From Flavobacteriales bacterium (lineage in GTDB: Bacteria > Bacteroidota > Bacteroidia > Flavobacteriales > Flavobacteriaceae), in assembly GCA_026993355.1 (NCBI GenBank), contig JALWTX010000022.1:248001-312000 (forward strand): a stretch of 64,000 nt of DNA. Reading direction: 5' to 3'. Shown here piece after piece: positions 48,301 to 56,231 of this stretch. Below the pieces are notes generated by a model. It ran no database searches. It had not been told where the DNA came from and was given only the letters and a program-made list of their open reading frames with translations. Numbering within the stretch: the stretch's first letter is position 1; each line of letters begins with the position of its first letter. Both the position numbers and the translations under genes were made by a program.

Positions 48301-49824
48301 ATCAGTAAAGTGATTAAATCTCTTTTGAGTAATATTGTACGAGAAGAAAATGAGCAAGCCGAAACCTCAAAAAATCTCATTGCCGTAACCGGTCAAATTA
48401 CTTCCATGTTGAAACACAATTGGGGTTTATCCGATAAATGGAATAAGATTATTCTTCCCCGTTTCAAAAGACTGAACGAACTCACACAGCGAACAGATTT
48501 TACATATATCAACAGGAATAATATTGAAGTACCTAAAATTCCCGAAGATATGCCGGGAAAAATTAACAAAAAAAGGATTGACCACAGGCATCATGCACTC
48601 GATGCGCTTGTGATTGCAGCTGTTAACAGAAATCACATTCAGTATATTAATGCACTCAATAATGAAAAAACCAAACATGCTTTGCAACCTCAACTCCTCA
48701 TTAAAAATGAATATGGGCATTATACGCGAAATTATCAGTTGCCTTGGGAAGGCTTTCCGGTAGAAGCTGCAAAAAAATTGGAAACAATTATCCCATCTTT
48801 TAAACAAAATTTAAGAGTGATAAACAAAGCCACCAACAAATACTGGAAATGGGTTAAACAAGAAACCGGAAGCTACAAGAAACAACGTGTTCCACAAACC
48901 AAAGGCGATCATTGGGCCATTAGAAAACCATTGCATAAAGAAACTATTTATGGAAAATTTGATTTGGTTAAAACCCCAAAAAATAAAATTGCCACTTTCG
49001 TCAGGACTCCTCTGTCTGCTATCAATAAAACAAAACACATTGAACAAATTACCGATAGAAATATTCGCGAAGTGATTATACCAAATCACCTGAAAAAATA
49101 TACGGATGAAAAGGGAAAAATAAAATTTGATGAAGCCTTTAGTCCGGAAGGAATAGAAGATTTAAACAAAAATATTGTGGAACTTAATAACGGAAAACCC
49201 CATCAGCCCATCTATAAGGTAAAAATGTATGAAGTTGGTTCGCGTTTTCCATTGTCTGACAATCCAAACAGCCCCAAGCATAAAAAATATGTAGAAGCTG
49301 CCAAAGGAACCAATCTGTTTTATGCCGTGTATTGGGATGAAAAAAAGAAAAAAAGAAATTTTGAAACTATCCCGTTGAAAGATGTAATTGCGCATCAAAA
49401 AATGGAAGCTCATCTCCCGAAAGAAGAAAGAACGACTATTCCTTTAAATGAAGAATTAGGGAAATTCCTTTTCCATATTTCGCCCAATGATTTGGTCTAT
49501 GTTCCGGATGAAGACGAGAACATCGATTTAATTGATTTTAAAAATTTATCTAAAGAACAAGTAAATAAGATTTATCTATTTAAAGATAGCTCAGCTAGTA
49601 CTGCAAATTTTATTCCTGTTCATTCTGCTAGTTTAATTTTTAATATGAATTTCCAAGAACAAAGGAAAAAAGATATTAATTATAAAATACAAAATGAGTA
49701 TGGTATTGGAAGTCCCCAATCAAAAAATCAAAAATCTTTAGATGGAAAGATTATAAAAAATATTTGCTGGAAATTAAAAATAGACCGCTTAGGAAATATT
49801 TACGGCATAGAAAAAGGGAAGTAG
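45361..49824 (+). CDS. cas9: Type II-C CRISPR effector nuclease Cas9
   Basis: RNA-guided DNA endonuclease, 1487 residues when started at the Met at 45361 (MKKILGLDLGTNSIGWALI). An in-frame TTG at 45292 adds 23 residues of no Cas9 likeness and lies within the -7/-33 region, so it is not used. Catalytic residues are all present: RuvC-I Asp8, the Arg-rich bridge helix (~50-75), RuvC-II Glu770 (IHLELGRE), HNH His888 (QIEHIIPQS) with Asn911, and RuvC-III His1078 and Asp1081 (HHALDALVIAA). The recognition lobe spans roughly 80-740 and the C-terminal ~390 residues hold the PAM-interacting region. Length is at the upper end for Bacteroidetes II-C. cas1 starts 1 base after the stop. Confidence 0.98.
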   Translation: MKKILGLDLGTNSIGWALIEQDFEQKKGKIDDLGVRIIPMTQDVMGKFDSGQSISQTAERTGYRGIRRLNQRKLLRRERLHRVLNIMDFLPRHYKEKIDFIDKKGQFQEEVKIDYKKNEEGKYDFIFKDSYNQMVQDFRKSGYKGEIPYDWTLYYLRKKALTQPISKEELAWILLNFNQKRGYYQLRDEMAENDNNKKKEFVVLKVKELKPTGEKTKVGKELYEIVFENDWVYPKQTVTPEAWEGKTKEYIVTTSTMKDGSTKRTFKQVDSEKDWIAIKEKTQQDIEKSSKEVGEYIYEHLLKTPKSKIKGGLIKTIERKYYKDELKKILDAQKKFHPALQNQELYRKALMELYPYNEGHRNNLKNKDLPYLILEDIIFYQRPLKSQKSLIGNCPYEKVTYEKKEKDPETGQIKTIKETKNLKVISKSNPVYEEFRLWPFLHNLKIYKNKDYKNDELLTDVDVTHEVLAEEKDWEQLFEYLSNKKEMSQKTIIDFLVKQKKLDRREKDNYHWNYPEDKKYPAMPTRAGFLSRLKKVNNLEPEQFLTPEIEKQLWHIIYSVQDPVEYEKALKKFADKHGIDQESFVKAFIKHPPFKSEYGALSEKAIKKLLPLMRLGKFWKEEDIHPEVKQNIDNILERLKSVLDRINRIEWKKNEDKEKKINEILEQISDDDIPRAVLKSFLKNIDKNPYKGLQLHQASYAVYGRHSEATDVQKWESPADITRYLQNFKQHSLRNPIVEQVILETLKVVRDIWETYGNGEKDFFDEIHLELGRELKNPANVRKQISQKNAENERTNARIRALLKELLNEGANPESPSHQEILKIYEQDVVNSLEKLPDDIEKIRKEHSPIPSQIERYKLWLDQKYVSPYTGRIIPLSKLFSTDYQIEHIIPQSRYFDNSLSNKVIAESEVNQDKGNKTAKEYILEKGGYTIDGGHKILKLSEYQSHVEKYFSHNKKKMKNLLTEDIPDNFINRQLNDSRYISKVIKSLLSNIVREENEQAETSKNLIAVTGQITSMLKHNWGLSDKWNKIILPRFKRLNELTQRTDFTYINRNNIEVPKIPEDMPGKINKKRIDHRHHALDALVIAAVNRNHIQYINALNNEKTKHALQPQLLIKNEYGHYTRNYQLPWEGFPVEAAKKLETIIPSFKQNLRVINKATNKYWKWVKQETGSYKKQRVPQTKGDHWAIRKPLHKETIYGKFDLVKTPKNKIATFVRTPLSAINKTKHIEQITDRNIREVIIPNHLKKYTDEKGKIKFDEAFSPEGIEDLNKNIVELNNGKPHQPIYKVKMYEVGSRFPLSDNPNSPKHKKYVEAAKGTNLFYAVYWDEKKKKRNFETIPLKDVIAHQKMEAHLPKEERTTIPLNEELGKFLFHISPNDLVYVPDEDENIDLIDFKNLSKEQVNKIYLFKDSSASTANFIPVHSASLIFNMNFQEQRKKDINYKIQNEYGIGSPQSKNQKSLDGKIIKNICWKLKIDRLGNIYGIEKGK

Positions 49825-49825
49825 A

Positions 49826-50752
49826 ATGATTAAAAAAACTTTATTTATAGGAAGCGACTCCTATTTACATACGAAACACAAACAGCTAATCATCGATTTT
49901 GCAGACAAAGAAAAGGAGAAAGTGAGCATTCCCATTGAGGATATTGGGGTGATGGTGCTAGAAGCCTATCAAATGACGCTTTCCCTAAACCTTCTCTCTC
50001 GCCTGCTTGAAAATAATGTCGCAGTGATAACTTGCAATAGCCGTAAAATGCCGCAAGGTTTATTGCTTAATCTTGAAGGTAATACCCTCCAACAAGAACG
50101 CTTTAGAGCCCAAATAAATACGAGCAAACCCCTTAAAAAACAACTCTGGCAACAAACTGTCAAAGCTAAAATTAGAAATCAAGGGAGGCTTCTAGCAAAA
50201 TATGGTTTAATCCCCTCTACAGGAGAACTCCCCCGTAATTTTGCTACATGGGCAGAATCGGTTCGTTCCGGTGACCCCGACAATCTGGAAGGGAGAGCAG
50301 CTGCCTATTACTGGAAAAGCCTTTTTAGTGAATATATTCCCGGTTTTACACGGGGACGGGAAATGCCGCCTCCTAACAATCTACTGAATTATGGGTATGC
50401 AATCCTCAGAGCACTTACGGCAAGATCATTGGTAGCCTCCGGGTTATTACCCACTTTGGGCATACATCATCACAACCGGTACAATGCTTATGCCCTAGCC
50501 GATGACATCATGGAACCTTATCGCCCTTTTGTAGATAAAATTGTTTATGGAATCGTAGCCGTAAAGAATGGTAAAGGAGATTATGAACTGACAAAAGAAT
50601 TAAAAGCCGATTTACTTAAAATCCCGGTGCTCGATGTATATATAGACGGGGAAAAAAGCCCTCTGATGAATGCCATGCAAAGAACTACGACCAGTTTATC
50701 CAGGTGTTTTGAGGGATTTCAACGAAAAATATTATATCCTCAATTAAAATAG
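49826..50752 (+). CDS. cas1: CRISPR integrase Cas1 (type II)
   Basis: 308 residues. It integrates spacers as a Cas1-Cas2 complex. Metal ligands are in the conserved places: Glu in NLEGRAAAYYW (~149), His in LGIHHHNRYNAYALADD and Asp/Glu in DDIMEPYRPFVD. N-terminal beta domain and C-terminal helical domain are complete. It is directly downstream of cas9 and 6 bases before cas2. Confidence 0.97.
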   Translation: MIKKTLFIGSDSYLHTKHKQLIIDFADKEKEKVSIPIEDIGVMVLEAYQMTLSLNLLSRLLENNVAVITCNSRKMPQGLLLNLEGNTLQQERFRAQINTSKPLKKQLWQQTVKAKIRNQGRLLAKYGLIPSTGELPRNFATWAESVRSGDPDNLEGRAAAYYWKSLFSEYIPGFTRGREMPPPNNLLNYGYAILRALTARSLVASGLLPTLGIHHHNRYNAYALADDIMEPYRPFVDKIVYGIVAVKNGKGDYELTKELKADLLKIPVLDVYIDGEKSPLMNAMQRTTTSLSRCFEGFQRKILYPQLK

Positions 50753-51100
<348 letters not shown>

Positions 51101-51116
51101 CAGGATGTAGAAAATG

Positions 51117-51147
51117 AAAAAAGGCTTGAAATAATCCAAGCCTTTTT
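51117..51147 (+). terminator. Terminator of the cas operon
   Basis: GGCTTG/CAAGCC stem flanked by A6 and T5 runs (AAAAAAGGCTTG...CAAGCCTTTTT), 17 bases after cas2. Confidence 0.85.
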
Positions 51148-51219
51148 CTTGATTACAATTTTTTGTCGTTCTATTTTATTCTATATCTCATTGATTAACA
51201 GCCCTTTTAGACCTCCTAT
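51148..51219. other. Cas2-side flank of the array (candidate acquisition end)
   Basis: An AT-rich 72-base segment between the cas terminator and the first repeat. The repeats next to it are all exact, whereas the far end is degenerate, which suggests that new spacers enter here (known for II-C arrays). A TTGATTACAA stretch at ~51150 is an inverted partial copy of the repeat end. Confidence 0.45.
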
Positions 51220-53188
51220 GTTGTAATCAATATGTCAAAGATATAAAATTGAAAGGAATTCACAACAAGAGAAGCCCATGTATTTGCATAAATGATGTTG
51301 TAATCAATATGTCAAAGATATAAAATTGAAAGGAATTCACAACAAGCAATTGTTCTTTTAGCTTTTTTCTTTTGTTGTAATCAATATGTCAAAGATATAA
51401 AATTGAAAGGAATTCACAACTATAAGTAGGTAAGCGTTTACCTGTAACAGGTTGTAATCAATATGTCAAAGATATAAAATTGAAAGGAATTCACAACAGT
51501 AATTCAGATTAGCAACCACTTTACCTAGTTGTAATCAATATGTCAAAGATATAAAATTGAAAGGAATTCACAACAAAAATATCATAATGTTGATTATTTA
51601 TATGTTGTAATCAATATGTCAAAGATATAAAATTGAAAGGAATTCACAACTCTAATATGTCTTTAACATACTTTCCTTTTGTTGTAATCAATATGTCAAA
51701 GATATAAAATTGAAAGGAATTCACAACGGGACTATAATCAACTTTACGATTTATATTGTTGTAATCAATATGTCAAAGATATAAAATTGAAAGGAATTCA
51801 CAACTCCAAATATCGTGCTGTTTATAACTTTTCGGTTGTAATCAATATGTCAAAGATATAAAATTGAAAGGAATTCACAACAGATGCCGATGCTAACAAA
51901 CTGCATCAGCAGTTGTAATCAATATGTCAAAGATATAAAATTGAAAGGAATTCACAACATTTGGTGCTATTGGTGAAGATTTGTCAAGTTGTAATCAATA
52001 TGTCAAAGATATAAAATTGAAAGGAATTCACAACATAACCTTCAACGTGATAGCATACGGGCAAGTTGTAATCAATATGTCAAAGATATAAAATTGAAAG
52101 GAATTCACAACTGAAACTTCTAAAACACAATGAACTTGATGTTGTAATCAATATGTCAAAGATATAAAATTGAAAGGAATTCACAACTCACACGTCGTTC
52201 AAGGGTTTCGTGCGCAAGTTGTAATCAATATGTCAAAGATATAAAATTGAAAGGAATTCACAACAAGGGGAGCAATTGGCTAAACAGAAGCCGGGTTGTA
52301 ATCAATATGTCAAAGATATAAAATTGAAAGGAATTCACAACTGATGAAGTGAAAAAACGCAACTTGGTTGCGTTGTAATCAATATGTCAAAGATATAAAA
52401 TTGAAAGGAATTCACAACCGGCTAATGGGAACAATGCGCCACGCTCGGTATGTCAAAGATATAAAATTGAAAGGAATTCACAACAGCTGTTCGCTTTCGT
52501 CCCAGTCAAATTCCGTTGTAATCAATATGTCAAAGATATAAAATTGAAAGGAATTCACAACTATCAGATAGGTTGGACGACACACCACTATGTTGTAATC
52601 AATATGTCAAAGATATAAAATTGAAAGGAATTCACAACCAATTCTTAGAAAACCAAGTGATGAATCGGGTTGTAATCAATATGTCAAAGATATAAAATTG
52701 AAAGGAATTCACAACATGTAATATAAGTGTATAACAATAAAAATTGTTGTAATCAATATGTCAAAGATATAAAATTGAAAGGAATTCACAACAGGCGATT
52801 AATGCTGCAATTGCTATTCTTGTTGTAATCAATATGTCAAAGATATAAAATTGAAATCGACTGAAAGGAGATTCACGAATACCAATAAAAAATATTAAAT
52901 AATAATGAGTAAAGGAATTCACAACTAGAACGGACAAATATTAGCCGGTTTCGTGTTGTAATCAATATGTCAAAGATATAAAATTGAAATCGACTGAAAG
53001 GAGATTCACGAATACCAATAAAAAATATTAAATAATAATGAGTAAAGGAATTCACAACTATTAATTATTTGCTACCTAAATTATATAATTGTGTTCAACA
53101 ACTCAAAGATACAAAATGAAACCGACATAGAAAGCTGACGAATACCAATAAAAAATATTAAATAATAATGAGTAAAGGAATTCACAGC
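51220..53188 (-). CRISPR. Type II-C CRISPR array, 24 repeats and 23 spacers
   Basis: Repeats begin GTTGTAATCAATATG and end AAAGGAATTCACAAC on the plus strand. Of 24, twenty are exact 47-nt copies (R1-R16 and R18-R21, between 51220 and 52792), one is 36 nt (R17, 52449-52484, first 11 bases missing), two are 104 nt (52822-52925 and 52955-53058) and one is a degenerate 101 nt (53088-53188). Spacers are 29-30 nt and all different. By tracrRNA pairing the crRNA is read on the minus strand. In that reading each 47-nt repeat contains TTG-N19-TATCTTTG, a complete Bacteroidetes promoter, so crRNAs are probably started repeat by repeat as in Neisseria II-C. None of the spacers matches DNA elsewhere in the window by eye. 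Confidence 0.97.
52822..53058 (-). repeat. Two 104-nt extended CRISPR repeats
   Basis: Both copies are the 47-nt repeat with 57 extra bases between the tracrRNA-pairing end and the promoter end. They are identical to each other and separated by a 29-nt spacer. A TTT at each edge of the extra segment allows its exact removal by micro-homology, giving the 47-nt form. Confidence 0.9.
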
Positions 53189-53256
53189 ACAAATATGTTG
53201 CCCGGTAGCTGAATATCTATCTTGATATTTTAACTCATTTTTATTAAATTTGCTAT

Positions 53257-53427
53257 ATGTTTAAACCACGCAACCTCATTTCATTATTGATTATCGGTTT
53301 TAGCACCTATGTTTTTTATGCCGCTAATGACGGGCAATCTTTGTCTTTGGCCACGCATCTGGGGGTATTGATAACCGCTGTGATGGCTTTTGTTTTCTTT
53401 CGTTGGTTGTTACGCTACACTTTCTAA
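53257..53427 (+). CDS. Small membrane protein between degenerate CRISPR repeats
   Basis: 56 codons (MFKPRNLISLLIIGF to WLLRYTF) with two predicted membrane helices, about residues 7-24 and 34-54. A TAAATTTG element lies just upstream at 53245-53252. I do not recognise the family. It sits in the 437-base segment bounded by decayed 101-nt repeats, next to phage remnants, so it may be prophage-derived. Confidence 0.45.
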   Translation: MFKPRNLISLLIIGFSTYVFYAANDGQSLSLATHLGVLITAVMAFVFFRWLLRYTF

Positions 53428-53429
53428 TC

Positions 53430-53597
53430 TTACCGCCCGAACAGTCGCGTGACAATACGCACAATGGCTTCTTCGATAATCGCTACCTGATACTTGCGTA
53501 TATAGGAAAACTCACCCAGCAGTTGCAAAATTGCTTGTTCCGGTATGTTTTCCGGTTTTTTGCCGTAATGAAAACGGATAAGCAAATTAGCTTTTGC
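53430..53597 (-). pseudogene. Fragment of a small phage-type protein without a start codon
   Basis: On the minus strand an open frame of 55 residues (LIRFHYGKKPENIPEQAILQ, then LLGEFSYIRKYQVAIIEEA, ending RLFGR) looks like true protein sequence but is closed upstream by a stop and has no ATG. The FHYGKxPE wording resembles small tail-assembly-type proteins of Bacteroidetes phages. It is convergent with the 53257 gene. Confidence 0.35.
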
Positions 53598-53625
53598 CTA
53601 AGACGTATGCCCGGATATAACCACA

Positions 53626-53726
53626 ATTGTTTTCAACAAGTCAAAGATCCAAAATGAAACCAACGTAGGAAGTTCACGAATACCAACAAAAAATATTAAA
53701 TAATAATGCGTAAAGGAATTCGCAAC
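53626..53726 (-). repeat. Degenerate 101-nt CRISPR repeat, isolated
   Basis: Same layout as the extended repeats (GAATTCCTTTACGCATTATT, a shared AT-rich core, GATCTTTGACTTGTTG), with ~75% likeness by eye. The -7 element is damaged (GATCTTTG). It lies 437 bases outside the array. Confidence 0.75.
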
Positions 53727-53727
53727 C

Positions 53728-53945
53728 GTAGTTAATGTTGCTGTTTGTTGCTTATTTTAATTAATGCATGATTTTTAACAATTTTAGTAGTTCTTAAGCA
53801 TTAGAATTGAAAGAGAGAATGTATCAAACTAAAGCATATTTAAGAGACTTAACTTTTTAAAAATCACTGTAATGGATAAAATTTAAACAGCATTGTGCTT
53901 ATATTAGTAAGGGAGTAATTACAGGTTTGAACTATTTAAGCCTGT
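53728..53945. other. AT-rich gap with no feature seen
   Basis: 218 bases between the isolated degenerate repeat and the 82-codon gene. I see no ORF, hairpin or repeat in it. Confidence 0.4.
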
Positions 53946-54194
53946 TTATTCAGATTTGTTTTTATTTTTTCTATAACGTTCTTTGGCACGTTCAATGGTA
54001 GCTTTTCTATATTCCGGATCATTATGGTAACGTTTTTTTGAACGCTCTAAGGTTTTGTCTCGATATTCAGGATCATTTTGATATCGTTCACGATATATTT
54101 TCTTTCTACTTTCCCTGAATTCTATATCTTTAGCGTACTTTTCCTTTAATTTTTCTAAAATTTTTTCATCGATTTTCTTTTTTTGACTACTCAT
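53946..54194 (-). CDS. Short highly charged repeat protein
   Basis: 82 residues made largely of three imperfect ~18-residue repeats: FRESRKKIYRERYQ, NDPEYRDKTLERSKKRYH and NDPEYRKATIERAKERYR. All-helical, strongly basic, ending KNKNKSE. Similar NDPEYR-repeat proteins occur in Bacteroidetes and phages without known role. A TAACTTTG element in a decayed CRISPR-type repeat lies ~82 bases upstream and could drive it. Confidence 0.5.
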   Translation of the reverse strand: MSSQKKKIDEKILEKLKEKYAKDIEFRESRKKIYRERYQNDPEYRDKTLERSKKRYHNDPEYRKATIERAKERYRKNKNKSE

Positions 54195-54259
54195 ATTAAT
54201 AATCGTTTTACCTATTGACTTATATAAGCTTCAGTTCGTTTTTATACTGAAGTCGTTTT

Positions 54260-54352
54260 TGCTATTCCTTTGATACAAAGTTATAAAATTAATTTTAAGG
54301 ATATTCTCGAAAACCAATAAATAAATATTAAATAAGTAAAGTAATTCACAAT
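54260..54352 (-). repeat. Most decayed extended CRISPR-type repeat
   Basis: On the minus strand TTGTGAATTACTTTACTTAT begins it and TTTTATAACTTTG ends it. The AT-rich core (TTTAATATTTATTTATTGG) still aligns with the 104-nt repeats. It lies ~1.1 kb outside the array. Confidence 0.55.
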
Positions 54353-54464
54353 TAACTGCCAGTTTACAATGAAGAAGTTTATTCTTCCTTCCATTCAGTT
54401 CTTATCAAATGAACGATAACATAGCAGAATAAAAACAAAATATGCTATTATAAAACCATTTTAA

Positions 54465-55895
54465 GTGACTGTAATAAAGAAACGGATTGTCATTCCGACA
54501 GAGCGAGGCACGAGCGACAGCCTGTCCCGATCTTTCGGGAAGAAATCTGACCCCGTAGCCATTGACATATCCAAATACACCAAAACCATCCTCAAAATAG
54601 CCAAAGAAGGCTTTAAAAAAGGTTTCAAAAGCGTTTACAACCGCGAACTGCACACGCATATCTTTGACGATTTGTCAACCGCTGCAGAACTCGGATATGG
54701 CAACAATTGGATCAAGTTTGACCCCCACCACAGCCCTACGGTCAAGCTACTGCAAAAAAACCTTTACTTTTTTGTCGCAGGCAAACCAATGGCACAGCTC
54801 AAAGAAATGAACGCTTTATTAGTTGACGACAGCGGTAAAATACGCAACTGGCAAAGCTTTAAAACCGAAGTCTTAAAGCGAAACAAAGCTTACAACCTGC
54901 GTTACTTACAAGCCGAATACCAAACTGCCAAAGCCTCGGCACAAATGGCGCGTAAGTGGAACGAAGCCCAAGCCGTTAAACACCTTTATCCTAATTTAAA
55001 GTATATGACCGCTCACGACGAACGGGTTCGTGAAGATCATGCTAAGCTCGACGGCATTGTCCGCCCCATAGATGATGCTTTTTGGGACACCCACTATCCG
55101 CCCAACGGTTGGCGTTGCCGTTGCTCCGTCCGTAGCACCCGCGACGAAGCTACAAAGCTTAAAGACATACCCAAAGTGCCGGTACATAAACATTTCAGAC
55201 ACAATGTCGGTAAAATCGGACAAATCTTTGACGAAAAACAACACCCGTATTTTAAATATATCAATGAACAAAAAGGTGAATTGGAATGGTGGAAACTAAA
55301 AGACCCACATTATGTAGGAATGTACAAAAGCAAAGGAAAGGTATTTGCCAGTATATTTGCCGACCGTAAAGATTATCAGTCAAATCTCAATTTTGCCAAA
55401 GCCGTAGCAGAGCAACACAAACTGGAAATATACATCAAATCACATATTGATAAAACCAAAATAGAAAACTATTTGAAAAAAGTGCTTAAAGGCAAAGCTC
55501 TAAAAGAAAAGCTAAACAGCATTAAAAACAATGAGTACGAGATAAAAATAGGCAATGAAGTGTGGCAGGGCGATTTAGCCGAGCAAAAGGGAAGTAATCC
55601 CGCTAATACAGTTAGTAGCGCATTTAGTCATAAATTTGGATATACAAAAACAGGTACACCTAAACAATTACAGGTATATGATAAAGTGTTTATTGGAATT
55701 GCACTTAAAGATGTTAGTAGTGATACTTTTTTTCATATAGCAGAAAAACTAAATCAAAAAGCAAAGATCCACACTAATTTAAAGGGCGTAATTTTAAAGA
55801 TTAATAGCAAAGTATTTTTCCTAAAAAGAGAAAAACTAATGGATAGTAATGAAATACATAAAACTATAAAAACAGAAAATGCCTTAAATAAATAA
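54465..55895 (+). CDS. Mu gpF-like phage head protein with C-terminal polymorphic-toxin-like domain, 5' end replaced
   Basis: The ORF's first ~28 codons are REP-like repeat DNA (54488-54549), so the original N-terminus is lost; phage coding begins about 54549 (DPVAIDISKYTK). The MuF core is clear: MTAHDERVREDHAKLDGIVR and WDTHYPPNGWRCRCSV (Phage_Mu_F). After ~residue 285 the protein carries ~190 residues (VFASIFADRKDYQSNLNFAK and following; NTVSSAFSHKFGYTKTGTPK) not needed for head assembly. Such C-terminal swaps are known in MuF polymorphic toxins of temperate phages. I infer a nuclease-type toxin domain; the exact family is not recognised. A remnant of a Mu-like prophage. Confidence 0.75.
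   Translation: MTVIKKRIVIPTERGTSDSLSRSFGKKSDPVAIDISKYTKTILKIAKEGFKKGFKSVYNRELHTHIFDDLSTAAELGYGNNWIKFDPHHSPTVKLLQKNLYFFVAGKPMAQLKEMNALLVDDSGKIRNWQSFKTEVLKRNKAYNLRYLQAEYQTAKASAQMARKWNEAQAVKHLYPNLKYMTAHDERVREDHAKLDGIVRPIDDAFWDTHYPPNGWRCRCSVRSTRDEATKLKDIPKVPVHKHFRHNVGKIGQIFDEKQHPYFKYINEQKGELEWWKLKDPHYVGMYKSKGKVFASIFADRKDYQSNLNFAKAVAEQHKLEIYIKSHIDKTKIENYLKKVLKGKALKEKLNSIKNNEYEIKIGNEVWQGDLAEQKGSNPANTVSSAFSHKFGYTKTGTPKQLQVYDKVFIGIALKDVSSDTFFHIAEKLNQKAKIHTNLKGVILKINSKVFFLKREKLMDSNEIHKTIKTENALNK
54488..54549. repeat. REP-like repeat fused to the phage gene's 5' end
   Basis: GTCATTCCGACAGAGCGAGG followed by CACGAGCGACAGCCTGTCCC and GATCTTTCGGGAAGAAATCT, same family as 42376. It interrupts the MuF gene. 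Confidence 0.75.
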
Positions 55896-55968
55896 GGCAT
55901 TTTCCGAGTGGCATTGGACAATTAAGTCCGCTGCCTTGAATTACAAATATACAACAAAATTAATACCA

Positions 55969-56211
55969 ATGTCAAGTAAAACACAAAAAAAACACATATT
56001 TCAATTTATCAAAGAGTTTTTTGCATTAATGTATAGTGTATTTGCCCTACGGGCGATTTGTTCTATATTTGATAACGATGATCATTATATCGTATCAAAA
56101 CGTGGATATGAGATTTTAAATAATTATGAGATTTCTCACTTTGTTCGAAATGACATTGATTTGTCATTTCGAAGGAGCACAGCGACTGAGAAATCTCAAA
56201 TAACCAATTAA
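55969..56211 (+). CDS. Small ORF after the MuF toxin, ends in a repeat
   Basis: About 80 codons from the Met at 55969 (MSSKTQKKHIFQFIKEFFAL); the last ~25 codons are REP-like repeat DNA (56128-56198), so the original C-terminus is lost or the ORF is chance. By position directly after a toxin-like gene it could be what remains of an immunity gene. No family recognised. Confidence 0.3.
   Translation: MSSKTQKKHIFQFIKEFFALMYSVFALRAICSIFDNDDHYIVSKRGYEILNNYEISHFVRNDIDLSFRRSTATEKSQITN
56128..56198. repeat. REP-like repeat
   Basis: GAGATTTCTCACTTTGTTCG + AAATGACA then GTCATTTCGAAGGAGCACAG + CGACTGAGAAATCTC, a near-perfect inverted pair. Same family as 42376. Confidence 0.8.
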
Positions 56212-56231
56212 CCATATAACCAGTATAACCA

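Noticed and set aside
52873-53055. 60-codon minus-strand ORF inside the CRISPR array
   Set aside because: It is read entirely from the extended repeats and a spacer (it repeats itself), so it is not a gene.
51220-53188. Plus-strand reading of the array
   Set aside because: The tracrRNA anti-repeat pairs with the minus-strand repeat 5' end, and the promoter consensus is only on the minus strand.
53403-53657. 84-codon plus-strand ORF outside the array
   Set aside because: It runs antisense to a more protein-like minus-strand fragment and into a degenerate repeat; no recognisable content.
54405-54659. 84-codon minus-strand ORF over the MuF 5' end
   Set aside because: Shadow of the phage gene and the REP-like repeat.
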